Assembly: GCA_946407705.1 (NCBI GenBank)
Contig: CAMJPC010000009.1
Span: forward strand, 22,426 to 86,425
Direction of reading: 5' to 3'
DNA: 64,000 bases
Source of the DNA: an uncultured Clostridia bacterium
GTDB lineage: Bacteria; Bacillota; Clostridia; Saccharofermentanales; Saccharofermentanaceae
Under the pieces are notes generated by a model that did not search any database, had not been told where the DNA came from, and saw nothing but the letters and a program-made list of their open reading frames with translations. Shown here in pieces: positions 35,700 to 43,647 of this stretch. The translations under genes and the position numbers were made by a program. Each line of letters opens with the position of its first letter. The first letter of the stretch is position 1.

Positions 35700-37643
35700 A
35701 TGAATTCCCAGAACAATAAGATGACAAGGCGTTTCACGATAATAGCTGCCGTCATACTGGCAGTCTCATTAGTCACAGCCTTCATTTTCGATCTATTTCC
35801 CCGCATCCGTAAAGAAGCCGTCGTTAAAGGCATTTCCGAGTACAAGACCGACACCATAGCTCCGGATTCATCGGCTGATTATTCTCTGGAGTTTCTACGG
35901 ACAAGTTTCGATTCAATTGTCTTCTTCGTCATGGACGGAGACGCCAGTTCGCTTTCTGTCACCATAACGTATTCCGGAAATGGTACGGAAGTCCTAAAAG
36001 ATGTCCGCATAACCAAGGAAATGTGTGCTCCTGAAGGCAAAACCACAACCGTAAGACTCACTTCAGTAAGCGGAAGATTCAGTCCGGACCGATATAAGGT
36101 TAAGATTTCCAATAATTCAGAAGCTCCTGTTTCAGTGGCAACCGGCAAAAACGACGAATCTCTGACCGTAAGGCTCCTTGTAAAAACGAATACCGGGTAT
36201 ATTACAGCGGCTGTTGTATGCTGTCTGTTGGTTGTTTTCGCCGCAATGACAATGTGCTTATATCTCAAAGAAGGGCTAAACCCGCCTCCGGCTCCCGAAA
36301 AGCTTTTCCTGGCAGCCGCCATACCGCTTTGTGCTGCAATGATCATCCTTCTTCCTCCCTGGAGTACAGGAGACAGCGAAGCACACTATCTTGCATGCTA
36401 CCGCCTTTCAAACCTGTTTCTTGGTCAGGGTTTTGACGGCCAATGGCTCGGACGTGCAGATGACGTTGCATTCTTCAGAGATATCTGGTGGAATTCAACA
36501 CCTCCTTCAACAGGCGGTTATGAGATCTTAAAGAGTAATTTCAGCCTGTTTGCTTCGGACAAGAGCCTTGTCCAAATGAGTTCCACATCCGAAAAGATGA
36601 ACTATTACTCGGCTTTCTGCTATATTCCTCAGACCTTTGCTCTTGTTGTCGGCCGTCTGATCGGATTTGGTCCCGTTGCCAACTGCTATCTGGTCAAAGT
36701 CTTCACTGCCGCTTTCTACATCTGCCTTTGTTACAGAGCCATCAAGAAAGCTCCGTTGGGAAAAGGGATAATCGCTATGTGCGCCATTCTGCCGTCTTCT
36801 CTTTTGATGAGCGGCGCATTTTCGTACGATTGTATGGTAATAATCGTAACTCTCAACTTCATTTCATCAGTTTTTCTCCTGAAAACGGATCCTGACGGCA
36901 AAAAATCCTTGGTTTATTGTTGTATTGCGGCCTTTGTCCTTGGAGCGGTCAAAGGCGGCGGATATCTGCTGTTACTGCCTTTAGTATTTATTGTTCCTGC
37001 CGGCAAAAAGGCACTCAAATTCTTGAACAAAGTGCTCCCCATAGTCAGCGGACTGTTCTCGGTATTCCTGTTCGATATGGTTCTTCCCGAACGTGAACTG
37101 TTTCAGTTCGGCAGCAAGGGTAACGGCTTCATGACAGCTTCTTTCGCTCTTGAGAACCCGATCGCTTATCTCATAATGACGGTGAAATCATATGTAAGAT
37201 TTGCCGGTGAACTCACTTCTGACTTGTTCGGTTCAAAGCTCAGCTGGGGAGAAAACACCATTCCCCTCGCTTTCAGCCTGATAATGTTAGTTGTACTGAT
37301 AATCGTTGCATCAAGCGATGAAACTCTGGATTCGATAAAAGCTAAGGATATTACCGTAATGACAGCAGTTGTCCTCATCGCGTTGCTTACAACTCCCGCA
37401 ATGCTCTTGAGTTGGACTCCCGAAGGCTCAGACGTGATCCTCGGCATTCAGGGACACTATTTCCTCCCTGTTCTCCCGCTTTTCGCGATAGCGGCAGGCA
37501 AAGGAATCCGCAAGCTTGCAAGCAAGGCCGGCATAGCCAAATCCAAGGCTGCCGTTGCAATCACGATGTCTCCATATCTTCTCGTTGTATACTTGCTGTT
37601 CTTTGCTTTCTACTTCATTCTCAGACTCTATACATCTAGGTAA
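35700..37643 (+). CDS. DUF2142-like polytopic membrane protein, probable GT-C-type glycosyltransferase
   Basis: 647 residues. One N-terminal helix, an extracytoplasmic beta-rich domain (about 35-155), then about ten membrane helices. The first loop after helix 3 carries PPWSTGDSEAHYLACYRLSN, the place where DUF2142 proteins have a conserved acidic/His motif resembling GT-C enzymes. SWTPEGSDVILGIQGHYFLPVLPL near the C-terminus is another typical DUF2142 block. I infer use of a lipid-linked sugar for wall or surface glycans; no partner gene is beside it. It converges on comEC with an 8-base overlap at the 3' ends. Confidence 0.7.
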   Translation: MNSQNNKMTRRFTIIAAVILAVSLVTAFIFDLFPRIRKEAVVKGISEYKTDTIAPDSSADYSLEFLRTSFDSIVFFVMDGDASSLSVTITYSGNGTEVLKDVRITKEMCAPEGKTTTVRLTSVSGRFSPDRYKVKISNNSEAPVSVATGKNDESLTVRLLVKTNTGYITAAVVCCLLVVFAAMTMCLYLKEGLNPPPAPEKLFLAAAIPLCAAMIILLPPWSTGDSEAHYLACYRLSNLFLGQGFDGQWLGRADDVAFFRDIWWNSTPPSTGGYEILKSNFSLFASDKSLVQMSSTSEKMNYYSAFCYIPQTFALVVGRLIGFGPVANCYLVKVFTAAFYICLCYRAIKKAPLGKGIIAMCAILPSSLLMSGAFSYDCMVIIVTLNFISSVFLLKTDPDGKKSLVYCCIAAFVLGAVKGGGYLLLLPLVFIVPAGKKALKFLNKVLPIVSGLFSVFLFDMVLPERELFQFGSKGNGFMTASFALENPIAYLIMTVKSYVRFAGELTSDLFGSKLSWGENTIPLAFSLIMLVVLIIVASSDETLDSIKAKDITVMTAVVLIALLTTPAMLLSWTPEGSDVILGIQGHYFLPVLPLFAIAAGKGIRKLASKAGIAKSKAAVAITMSPYLLVVYLLFFAFYFILRLYTSR

Positions 37644-39966
37644 ACTCTAATATCACAGCGCCTTCCTGGTCGATCCTGTAAATCCTGCTGCCCACATTCA
37701 TGAGTCTAAAAAGCGTTGCCGGTGCGGGATGTCCGTAAAGATTGTTTCTTCCTGCCGAGATTATCGAGATATCAGGAAGTGTCTTTATCAGGAATTCCTT
37801 GCTGCTGGCATATTTCGAGCCGTGATGAGACACTTTCAGGATATCCACATCGCCGATAAGATTCCCGGAAACAAGTTTTTCTTCAGATTCAAAGCCTATA
37901 TCTCCTGTAAACAGGATCCGCTTCCCGTTACATTCCATCAGAATGACAAGACTGCCCGGATTTCCGCCTGAAAACTCATCTATGGGGTAGATCACATTGA
38001 GACGTACTGAATCAGACAGTTCAAACACATCTCCGCCCTTTGTCTGTATAAGCCTGTTCCTGAAATCCTTCGTATCACAATTACGAATGAAAAGCGATTT
38101 CTCAAAAGCTTCAGTATCACCGTCTACGCCGGTAAATCCGGAATAAATGGACTTGATCCTGCCTTTACGGTTAAGGGCAGCGATTCCTCCTGCGTGATCC
38201 TGATCCCAATGTGTCATGAAAGCCATATCCACCGAATCTATGCCGTAATAATCCAGAAGATCCGATACCGCAGAATCTCCCTCTTCATAGGTCCCGCCAT
38301 CTATGAGACATGTCTTGTTTCCCGCGATGATCAGACAGCAATCTCCCTGCCCGACATCTGCAAAGACCAATTCCGCTTTTAAAGGTCTTATGATATCGGC
38401 AATAACAAATCCCGATAACACAGCCATCAAGCCGCAGCTTGCTTTAAACAGAATCTTTTTGAAGGCAAAACGCGGCATCAGCAGAAGGAAAACAAACAGC
38501 CAAAAACACAAGACATAACCCGGTTCAATCGGTTTTCCGGCCGCCGGGCCCAAAGACAACTCACTCCCTATACCTACAGAATTGCGGAGAATGCTTAGAA
38601 ACAGAAACGACGGTGAAGATACGTAAGATGCTGATTCACTTGGAAAAAGCCATGATAAAACCACACCAGGAACAAACATCATGCAGGTGCCTTTGGCAAA
38701 AAATCCCCCAATTGCCTGAACAATGAATTGAACAAGGGAGAATCTGCAGTTGATCATTCCCGAAAAAGGCATCATACCTATTATCGCTGCTGTTTGAGCA
38801 CTAATTGCCATGGCAAGCCCGCGCTTTTCTTTCATAAACGATAAAAAGTCCATTATCCTTCCAGAAAGGAGTCTTATTGAAATGCAAGCGGAAAAGCTTA
38901 GCAAAAAACCTGTCCTCGCTGAACAGAAAGGATCTGCCGCGATCATCACGAGAGCAGACGCGGACAATGCAGAAACGTTATCCTTGCCGGTAAAAGCACA
39001 AGAAGACATAAAAGCAGCTCTCGTAACAGATTCGCTCCATCCTGTTATGCACCCGATAATGAACACGAAAATACCGTAAATCAGTGAACTTTTCTTTCTG
39101 TCAGGACATAACAAACCGAGTAAATAAGGCAAAACGGCCAGAAAGCCTGCAAAATGAGTGCCTGATACCGCGAGAAGATGCGAACAACCGGATAATCTGA
39201 AATCACGTATTGCATTGTCATCGGCAAGTGACGAATCACCGAGACAAACAGCTGCAATAAGGCCTTTCTCCTCTTTGCTTCGTCCAAATGTGAATCGGTT
39301 CAGGATTCTGCTTCTAAGACTGAAACACAGATCCGGAAAGGAAAAGATCGAACGTCTGAACCCCGAAGGTTCTTTGGTTACAGTCAAAGTATCGGCATAA
39401 AACTGATATCTGATTCCCCTGCTCTTCAGATAGTCTTTGTAATCGAATTCTCCCGGATTTCCCGCTGACAAAGGTTCCCGGAAACTTCCGTAAGCTGTAA
39501 AAACACATCCGGGCATAAGTTCAGGAGGAACGAAATCCTTAGTAAACTTCAATTCCGAATCCAATCCTTCTATCTTAGCAGTTATCCTTGAAGTTCCGGA
39601 CAGTTTCTTCTCACATGAAATAACTGTTCCGGTAACATCTGCTTTCGAATCATAAGGAGAAACAACATTCAGGGCGGAATATATCCTATAACAGCAAAAC
39701 AGCACTAGAATAACAGTAAGAACGGCACAAAAAGCACACTCCGTGTTGCGCTTCCTAACTCCGTAAATACCGAGAGCCACCAATAACGGAATCGATAAGC
39801 TTAACGGGAATAGCGTTCCGGCCTTATAAGTCATAAAACATGACAGGAAAAGCATTATTGCAGGCACAAACAAAGGTCTTTTCTCATAACGTTCGATGAC
39901 ATTACTTATGGTTAAACCTGAAGGTGTTCTTGGAATATTCAGTTTGATTCTGTTAAAATCTGTCAT
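37636..39966 (-). CDS. comEC: DNA uptake channel protein ComEC/Rec2
   Basis: 776 residues. Order: N-terminal membrane helices with a DUF4131/OB-like domain (about 90-190, DVTGTVISCEKKLSGTSRITAKIEG), the competence membrane domain (about 225-480, GLIAAVCLGDSSLADDNAIRDFRLSGCSHLLAVSGTHF), and a C-terminal MBL nuclease-like domain (about 515-776, VDVGQGDCCLIIAGNKTCLIDGG, MTHWDQDHAGGI, TGDIGFESE, VSHHGSKYAS). The zinc site is THWDQDH where HxHxDH is usual: the first His is kept and the second position is Trp-Asp. It carries single-stranded DNA across the membrane in transformation. The ATG lacks a ribosome site, and TGTCGGT repeats lie 45 bases upstream. Confidence 0.92.
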   Translation of the reverse strand: MTDFNRIKLNIPRTPSGLTISNVIERYEKRPLFVPAIMLFLSCFMTYKAGTLFPLSLSIPLLVALGIYGVRKRNTECAFCAVLTVILVLFCCYRIYSALNVVSPYDSKADVTGTVISCEKKLSGTSRITAKIEGLDSELKFTKDFVPPELMPGCVFTAYGSFREPLSAGNPGEFDYKDYLKSRGIRYQFYADTLTVTKEPSGFRRSIFSFPDLCFSLRSRILNRFTFGRSKEEKGLIAAVCLGDSSLADDNAIRDFRLSGCSHLLAVSGTHFAGFLAVLPYLLGLLCPDRKKSSLIYGIFVFIIGCITGWSESVTRAAFMSSCAFTGKDNVSALSASALVMIAADPFCSARTGFLLSFSACISIRLLSGRIMDFLSFMKEKRGLAMAISAQTAAIIGMMPFSGMINCRFSLVQFIVQAIGGFFAKGTCMMFVPGVVLSWLFPSESASYVSSPSFLFLSILRNSVGIGSELSLGPAAGKPIEPGYVLCFWLFVFLLLMPRFAFKKILFKASCGLMAVLSGFVIADIIRPLKAELVFADVGQGDCCLIIAGNKTCLIDGGTYEEGDSAVSDLLDYYGIDSVDMAFMTHWDQDHAGGIAALNRKGRIKSIYSGFTGVDGDTEAFEKSLFIRNCDTKDFRNRLIQTKGGDVFELSDSVRLNVIYPIDEFSGGNPGSLVILMECNGKRILFTGDIGFESEEKLVSGNLIGDVDILKVSHHGSKYASSKEFLIKTLPDISIISAGRNNLYGHPAPATLFRLMNVGSRIYRIDQEGAVILEFT

Positions 39967-40010
39967 GATTCGATTTTAAAGGCTGCCAAAGCAAAAATCA
40001 GCGTCAAAAA

Positions 40011-40040
40011 ACCGACAAAAACCGACAATTACCGACAAGT
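40011..40040 (-). repeat. Three 10-bp direct repeats (TGTCGGT) upstream of comEC
   Basis: Plus-strand units ACCGACAAAA, ACCGACAATT, ACCGACAAGT at 40011, 40021 and 40031, an exact 10-base period. They match the array at 22544-22573 in sequence, copy number and orientation to the gene on the minus strand. They also lie just before engB on the plus strand, so control of either gene is possible. Confidence 0.6.
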
Positions 40041-40060
40041 TGAACATTCTTATAAACGCT

Positions 40061-40657
40061 ATGAACATAAATTTTTACAACATGAAATACAAAATGACGT
40101 GTGCTGACGTTAAAGGTCTTCCTGAAACGGAAGTACCTGAGATCGTCATATCCGGAAGGTCTAATGCCGGTAAATCATCGCTCATTAATGCTCTGGCTAA
40201 TACAAACAAGCTTGCACGAGTATCAGGAAAGCCCGGAAAGACAAGAGAGATCATATATTTTGACCTTGACGGCAAGGCATTGGTCGCAGATCTTCCAGGT
40301 TACGGATATTCTGCTGCCTCAAAAGAAGTCACAGCCAAGTTTTCAGACCTGTGTGACAATTACTTCAGATGCGGAAGAAAGATATCTCTCGTCTTATTCC
40401 TTATGGATATCAGAAGAACACCTTCTGAAGAAGACGTTGGAATGCTTGATTTTCTTAATCATGCGGGTATCCCCTACATCATCGTATTTACAAAATGCGA
40501 CAAGTTTTCCGCTGCAGAACTCAGAAAGCAGTTATCTTCGTTATCAGAGTTCTTTGATTTTGACAACAATGCCGAAGTTTTTGCGGTTTCTTCCAAGGAT
40601 AAAAAGGGAATCAACGACCTAAAATCAGCCATTTCTGACATCTTAGGCAATATCTGA
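40061..40657 (+). CDS. engB: Ribosome biogenesis GTPase EngB/YsxC
   Basis: About 198 residues from the ATG at 40061; a TTG at 40040 would extend into the repeats and is less likely. This essential GTPase aids 50S assembly. Motifs: G1 SGRSNAGKSSLIN, a G2 threonine in GKPGKTREI, G3 DLPGYGYS, G4 FTKCDKF and G5 VSSKDKKG. No ribosome site is seen; TATAAA ends 4 bases before the ATG, so the message could be leaderless. In other Firmicutes engB follows lon/clpX; here it diverges from comEC. Confidence 0.93.
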   Translation: MNINFYNMKYKMTCADVKGLPETEVPEIVISGRSNAGKSSLINALANTNKLARVSGKPGKTREIIYFDLDGKALVADLPGYGYSAASKEVTAKFSDLCDNYFRCGRKISLVLFLMDIRRTPSEEDVGMLDFLNHAGIPYIIVFTKCDKFSAAELRKQLSSLSEFFDFDNNAEVFAVSSKDKKGINDLKSAISDILGNI

Positions 40658-40714
40658 ACAGGCAATTCTTAAGCCATCACAAAAATAACCACAACTTTTC
40701 TTTTTCTTTTCGTG

Positions 40715-40765
40715 CAATTATTCAACAATTATTCCGTTTGAAATAACGGAACTATCCTTTAATAT
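40715..40765 (+). promoter_or_regulatory. Promoter and operator-like repeats upstream of the PRPP synthetase genes
   Basis: -35 TTGAAA (40738-40743), 16-base spacer, -10 TAATAT (40760-40765). Just upstream are two CAATTATTC repeats 11 bases apart (40715-40723, 40726-40734), and a 7-base inverted repeat TTCCGTT/AACGGAA (40732-40738, 40745-40751) straddles the -35. These look like regulator sites. A ribosome site GAGGAGGG is near 40780. Confidence 0.5.
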
Positions 40766-40798
40766 TTAAAGTATTAACGAGGAGGGTTTTGGTCTGCG

Positions 40799-42016
40799 AT
40801 GAGCGATCTCTATGTCAGTTCCGGTTATGATCAGGCATCTATGCCCCCTTTCGGACCCATAGGTATAATTTCACACACCGCAAATCGAGATTTCGTTAAA
40901 TGCGTTTCTGATGTTCTTTTCGAGAAAAGGTCCGCACGCGTTGAGAAAAAGAGCAATCCCTTTGTAAGCAGCCCCGGTTATTGCAGATCCGATTATATTA
41001 TCGATTCAGCCTTTAACAGATACGATAACGGAGAAGGCACCTTTTCACTGCTCGAAAGCGTTCGCGGCCATGATATGTACATCATTACCGACGTTCTTTC
41101 TCACAGTTACAGTTATGAACTTGTTGAGGGTGATCATGTTATCAGCCCTGATGACCACTACAGGGATCTTCTGAGGATCATCACGGTTCTCAAGGGCAAA
41201 GCCAAGCGTATCAATGTAATCATGCCTTTTGTTTACGAAGGAAGGCGTGAAAAGCTTGATTCCCACCGCGAATCCTGGGATTGTGCCGAAATGCTCCAGA
41301 AACTCTATGAGCTCGGAATCGCTAACCTTATCGTATTTGATCCTCATGATGGCAGGATCGAGAATGCAGTTCCTCTCATGAGCATTGAGTATCCGAGATG
41401 TCAGTTCAAACTTACATCTTCCCTTCTCAACAGATTCGATTCAATCAAACTTGATAAAGATCATACTATCGTTGTAAGCCCTGACGAGACCGGTGTCTCG
41501 AGGGCGATTTTTTACTCATCGCACCTGAATCTGCCTTTGGGCATCTTCTATCGTGACAGGGATTACACAAGAAAGGTCAACGGAGAACATCCTATTAAGA
41601 GCTTTAAGTTCTTAGGCGATGACGTCAAAGGAAAGGACATACTCCTGATCGACGATATGATCAATTCCGGCAACACCATGCTCAGCACTGCTGAAAAGCT
41701 TAAGCATTATGGTGCTGCACATATCTACTGCCTCGCTCCGTACGGTTTGTTTACCAATGGCCTCGAAGTATTCGACAAAGCATACGAGACAGGACTTATA
41801 GATGCTGTATGCTGCACCAACCTGATCTACAGATCTCCTGAACTCCTTGACCGCAGATGGTACATAGACGCAAACATGATACCTTACGTGGCCAGGATCA
41901 TTGATGCACTTAACCTCGATGAATCTATATATGACCTCATTAACTCAACTTCCAGACTTACCGATCTTGCCAGCCAGATGAGAATCGGTGAGTTCCTGGA
42001 GTTCAAAGAAGAATAA
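40799..42016 (+). CDS. PRPP synthetase paralogue with altered catalytic loop
   Basis: 405 residues, a ribose-phosphate pyrophosphokinase homologue of the long (~400 aa) clostridial type. The PRPP-binding loop is intact (ILLIDDMINSGNTM, about 281-294), as is FDPHDGRIENA. In the flexible catalytic loop, however, it has Y251-R-D-R where the next gene has Y254-K-R-R: the lysine essential in studied enzymes is Arg. The ATP-contact RQ is also changed (G148-R-R-E-K versus G152-R-Q-H-K). I infer a weak or regulatory subunit, comparable in concept to PRPP synthetase-associated proteins. ATG 12 bases after GAGGAGGG; 37 bases precede the second copy. Confidence 0.75.
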   Translation: MSDLYVSSGYDQASMPPFGPIGIISHTANRDFVKCVSDVLFEKRSARVEKKSNPFVSSPGYCRSDYIIDSAFNRYDNGEGTFSLLESVRGHDMYIITDVLSHSYSYELVEGDHVISPDDHYRDLLRIITVLKGKAKRINVIMPFVYEGRREKLDSHRESWDCAEMLQKLYELGIANLIVFDPHDGRIENAVPLMSIEYPRCQFKLTSSLLNRFDSIKLDKDHTIVVSPDETGVSRAIFYSSHLNLPLGIFYRDRDYTRKVNGEHPIKSFKFLGDDVKGKDILLIDDMINSGNTMLSTAEKLKHYGAAHIYCLAPYGLFTNGLEVFDKAYETGLIDAVCCTNLIYRSPELLDRRWYIDANMIPYVARIIDALNLDESIYDLINSTSRLTDLASQMRIGEFLEFKEE

Positions 42017-42053
42017 ACAATAACAGCAATATTAGAAAGGCAGGCTGCAAATT

Positions 42054-43259
42054 ATGACCTCAGCATCTGATGAAAGAGCTTATTCACGTTACGATCAATA
42101 CGGTGACAACCCGATGGCACCGGTTGGTCCTATCGGCCTCTTGGCGCTCAGAGGCAGCGAAGAGTTCACCGAAAAGGTCAACTTCTATCTGCACAAGAGA
42201 CGTTCAGAGTATCAGAAGGAGCAATTCGTCAACACTTATCCCGGATTCTTCAGAGAAGACTACACGATCCCGCTTGAGAACGCGAGATTCTCTTCCGGCG
42301 AAGGTAAGGCCGTAGTAAAGAACACCGTCAGAGGTCATGACCTTTATCTCATCAGCGATGTCATGAACTGCTCATGCACATACAAGATGTTCGGTCAGGA
42401 CAACAGAATGAGCCCTGACGATCACTATCAGGATCTCAAGAGAGTCATCCTTGCCTGCTCCGGTAAATCAAGACGTATCAATGTCATCATGCCTTATCTT
42501 TATGAGGGCCGTCAGCACAAGAGAAATGCAAGAGAGTCTTTGGACTGTGCTTTCGCTCTCGAGGAACTCTATGAGCTCGGTGTTGCCAACATCATCACAT
42601 TCGATGCTCACGACGAGCGTGTTGCCAACGCTATCCCTCTCGCAGGCTTTGAGAGCCTCCCTACCACATATCAGATCATCAAGGAAATGTACCGTCAGAT
42701 TCCTGATCTCAACTTCTCCAACGGTAAGTTCATGATCATCTCACCTGATGAAGGCGGTATCTCCAGAGCTATGTACTACGCTTCCATCCTCGGAGTGCCT
42801 CTTGGAACATTCTATAAGAGAAGAGACTATACGACAGTCGTTAACGGACGTAACCCCATCGTTGCTCATGAGTTCCTCGGTGATTCCGTTGAAGGCTGCG
42901 ACATTCTCATCATTGACGATATGATCTCCTCCGGAGACTCCATCCTCGATATCGCCCGTGAAATGAAGCAAAGAGGCGCCAACAGAGTTCTCTGTGCCGT
43001 TACTTTCGGTCTCTTCACCGAGGGTATCGATAAGTTTAACAAGGCATATGAGGAAGGCATCATCACAAAGGTATTCGCAACCAACCTCATCTACAGACGC
43101 CCTGAACTCCTTCAGGCTCCCTGGTTTGCAGATGTCAACCTCTGCAAATTCGTCGCTCTCCTCATCGATGCCATCAACCACGACGCTTCATTGTCTAACC
43201 TCATCAATCCTACCGAGAAGATCAAGAAGCTCTTAAAGGAAAAGGAAAACATCGGATAA
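42054..43259 (+). CDS. prs: Ribose-phosphate pyrophosphokinase (PRPP synthetase)
   Basis: 401 residues. It makes 5-phosphoribosyl 1-pyrophosphate from ribose 5-phosphate and ATP for purine, pyrimidine, His, Trp and NAD synthesis. Key features are all kept: GRQHKRNARES (ATP), ITFDAHDERVANA, the flexible-loop lysine K255 with R257 (YKRRDY), and the PRPP loop ILIIDDMISSGDSI (about 284-297). It shares long conserved blocks with the gene before it, so the pair arose by tandem duplication; this is the copy expected to be active. GAAAGG lies upstream of the ATG. Confidence 0.92.
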   Translation: MTSASDERAYSRYDQYGDNPMAPVGPIGLLALRGSEEFTEKVNFYLHKRRSEYQKEQFVNTYPGFFREDYTIPLENARFSSGEGKAVVKNTVRGHDLYLISDVMNCSCTYKMFGQDNRMSPDDHYQDLKRVILACSGKSRRINVIMPYLYEGRQHKRNARESLDCAFALEELYELGVANIITFDAHDERVANAIPLAGFESLPTTYQIIKEMYRQIPDLNFSNGKFMIISPDEGGISRAMYYASILGVPLGTFYKRRDYTTVVNGRNPIVAHEFLGDSVEGCDILIIDDMISSGDSILDIAREMKQRGANRVLCAVTFGLFTEGIDKFNKAYEEGIITKVFATNLIYRRPELLQAPWFADVNLCKFVALLIDAINHDASLSNLINPTEKIKKLLKEKENIG

Positions 43260-43262
43260 TCC

Positions 43263-43643
43263 ATGGCAACAGGTTCTTCCAGAAAGACTACAGGTACCAG
43301 AAAAACCACCGCTTCAGGCAGATCGTCCGGAAGCGGAAGGAAGACCACGTCCGCACGTCAGGGCAAAACCGTACGTGCGCAGGCTCCTGTACAGGATCGT
43401 CGCCGTCTTATCGAAAAGATCATTTCCAATCCTGTGCTCAGCAAATTGGCTCTTCCCATCATTTTCATTGCAGCAGTACTTGTAATCGTCGGAATAGACC
43501 TCATTGTCGCTTGGAACGATTTCAGCAGATTCTTTAAGATACTCGGCGTAGAGCTCCTCATAGCTGTCGTCGTATGGATCCTGAAACTGGTATTTGCAAA
43601 GTCTAAGTCTTCAGAAGAATCCGATAATTATTCAGAGGTATAA
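43263..43643 (+). CDS. Small membrane protein with basic Ser/Thr-rich N-terminus, unknown
   Basis: 126 residues. The first ~45 are very basic and low in complexity (SSRKTTGTRKTTASGRSSGSG), likely disordered and possibly nucleic-acid or membrane-surface binding. Two hydrophobic helices follow (about 60-80 and 90-110: LALPIIFIAAVLVIVGIDLIVAW, ILGVELLIAVVVWILKLVF), then an acidic tail. No family is recognised. It starts 3 bases after prs and ends 4 bases before the TTG of rqcH, so it is clearly in this operon. Confidence 0.65.
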   Translation: MATGSSRKTTGTRKTTASGRSSGSGRKTTSARQGKTVRAQAPVQDRRRLIEKIISNPVLSKLALPIIFIAAVLVIVGIDLIVAWNDFSRFFKILGVELLIAVVVWILKLVFAKSKSSEESDNYSEV

Positions 43644-43647
43644 AGCA

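Noticed and set aside
40732..40751. Inverted repeat TTCCGTT/AACGGAA as terminator of engB
   Set aside because: The stem is only 7 bp with AT-rich ends and no T run follows; it overlaps a promoter -35 instead.
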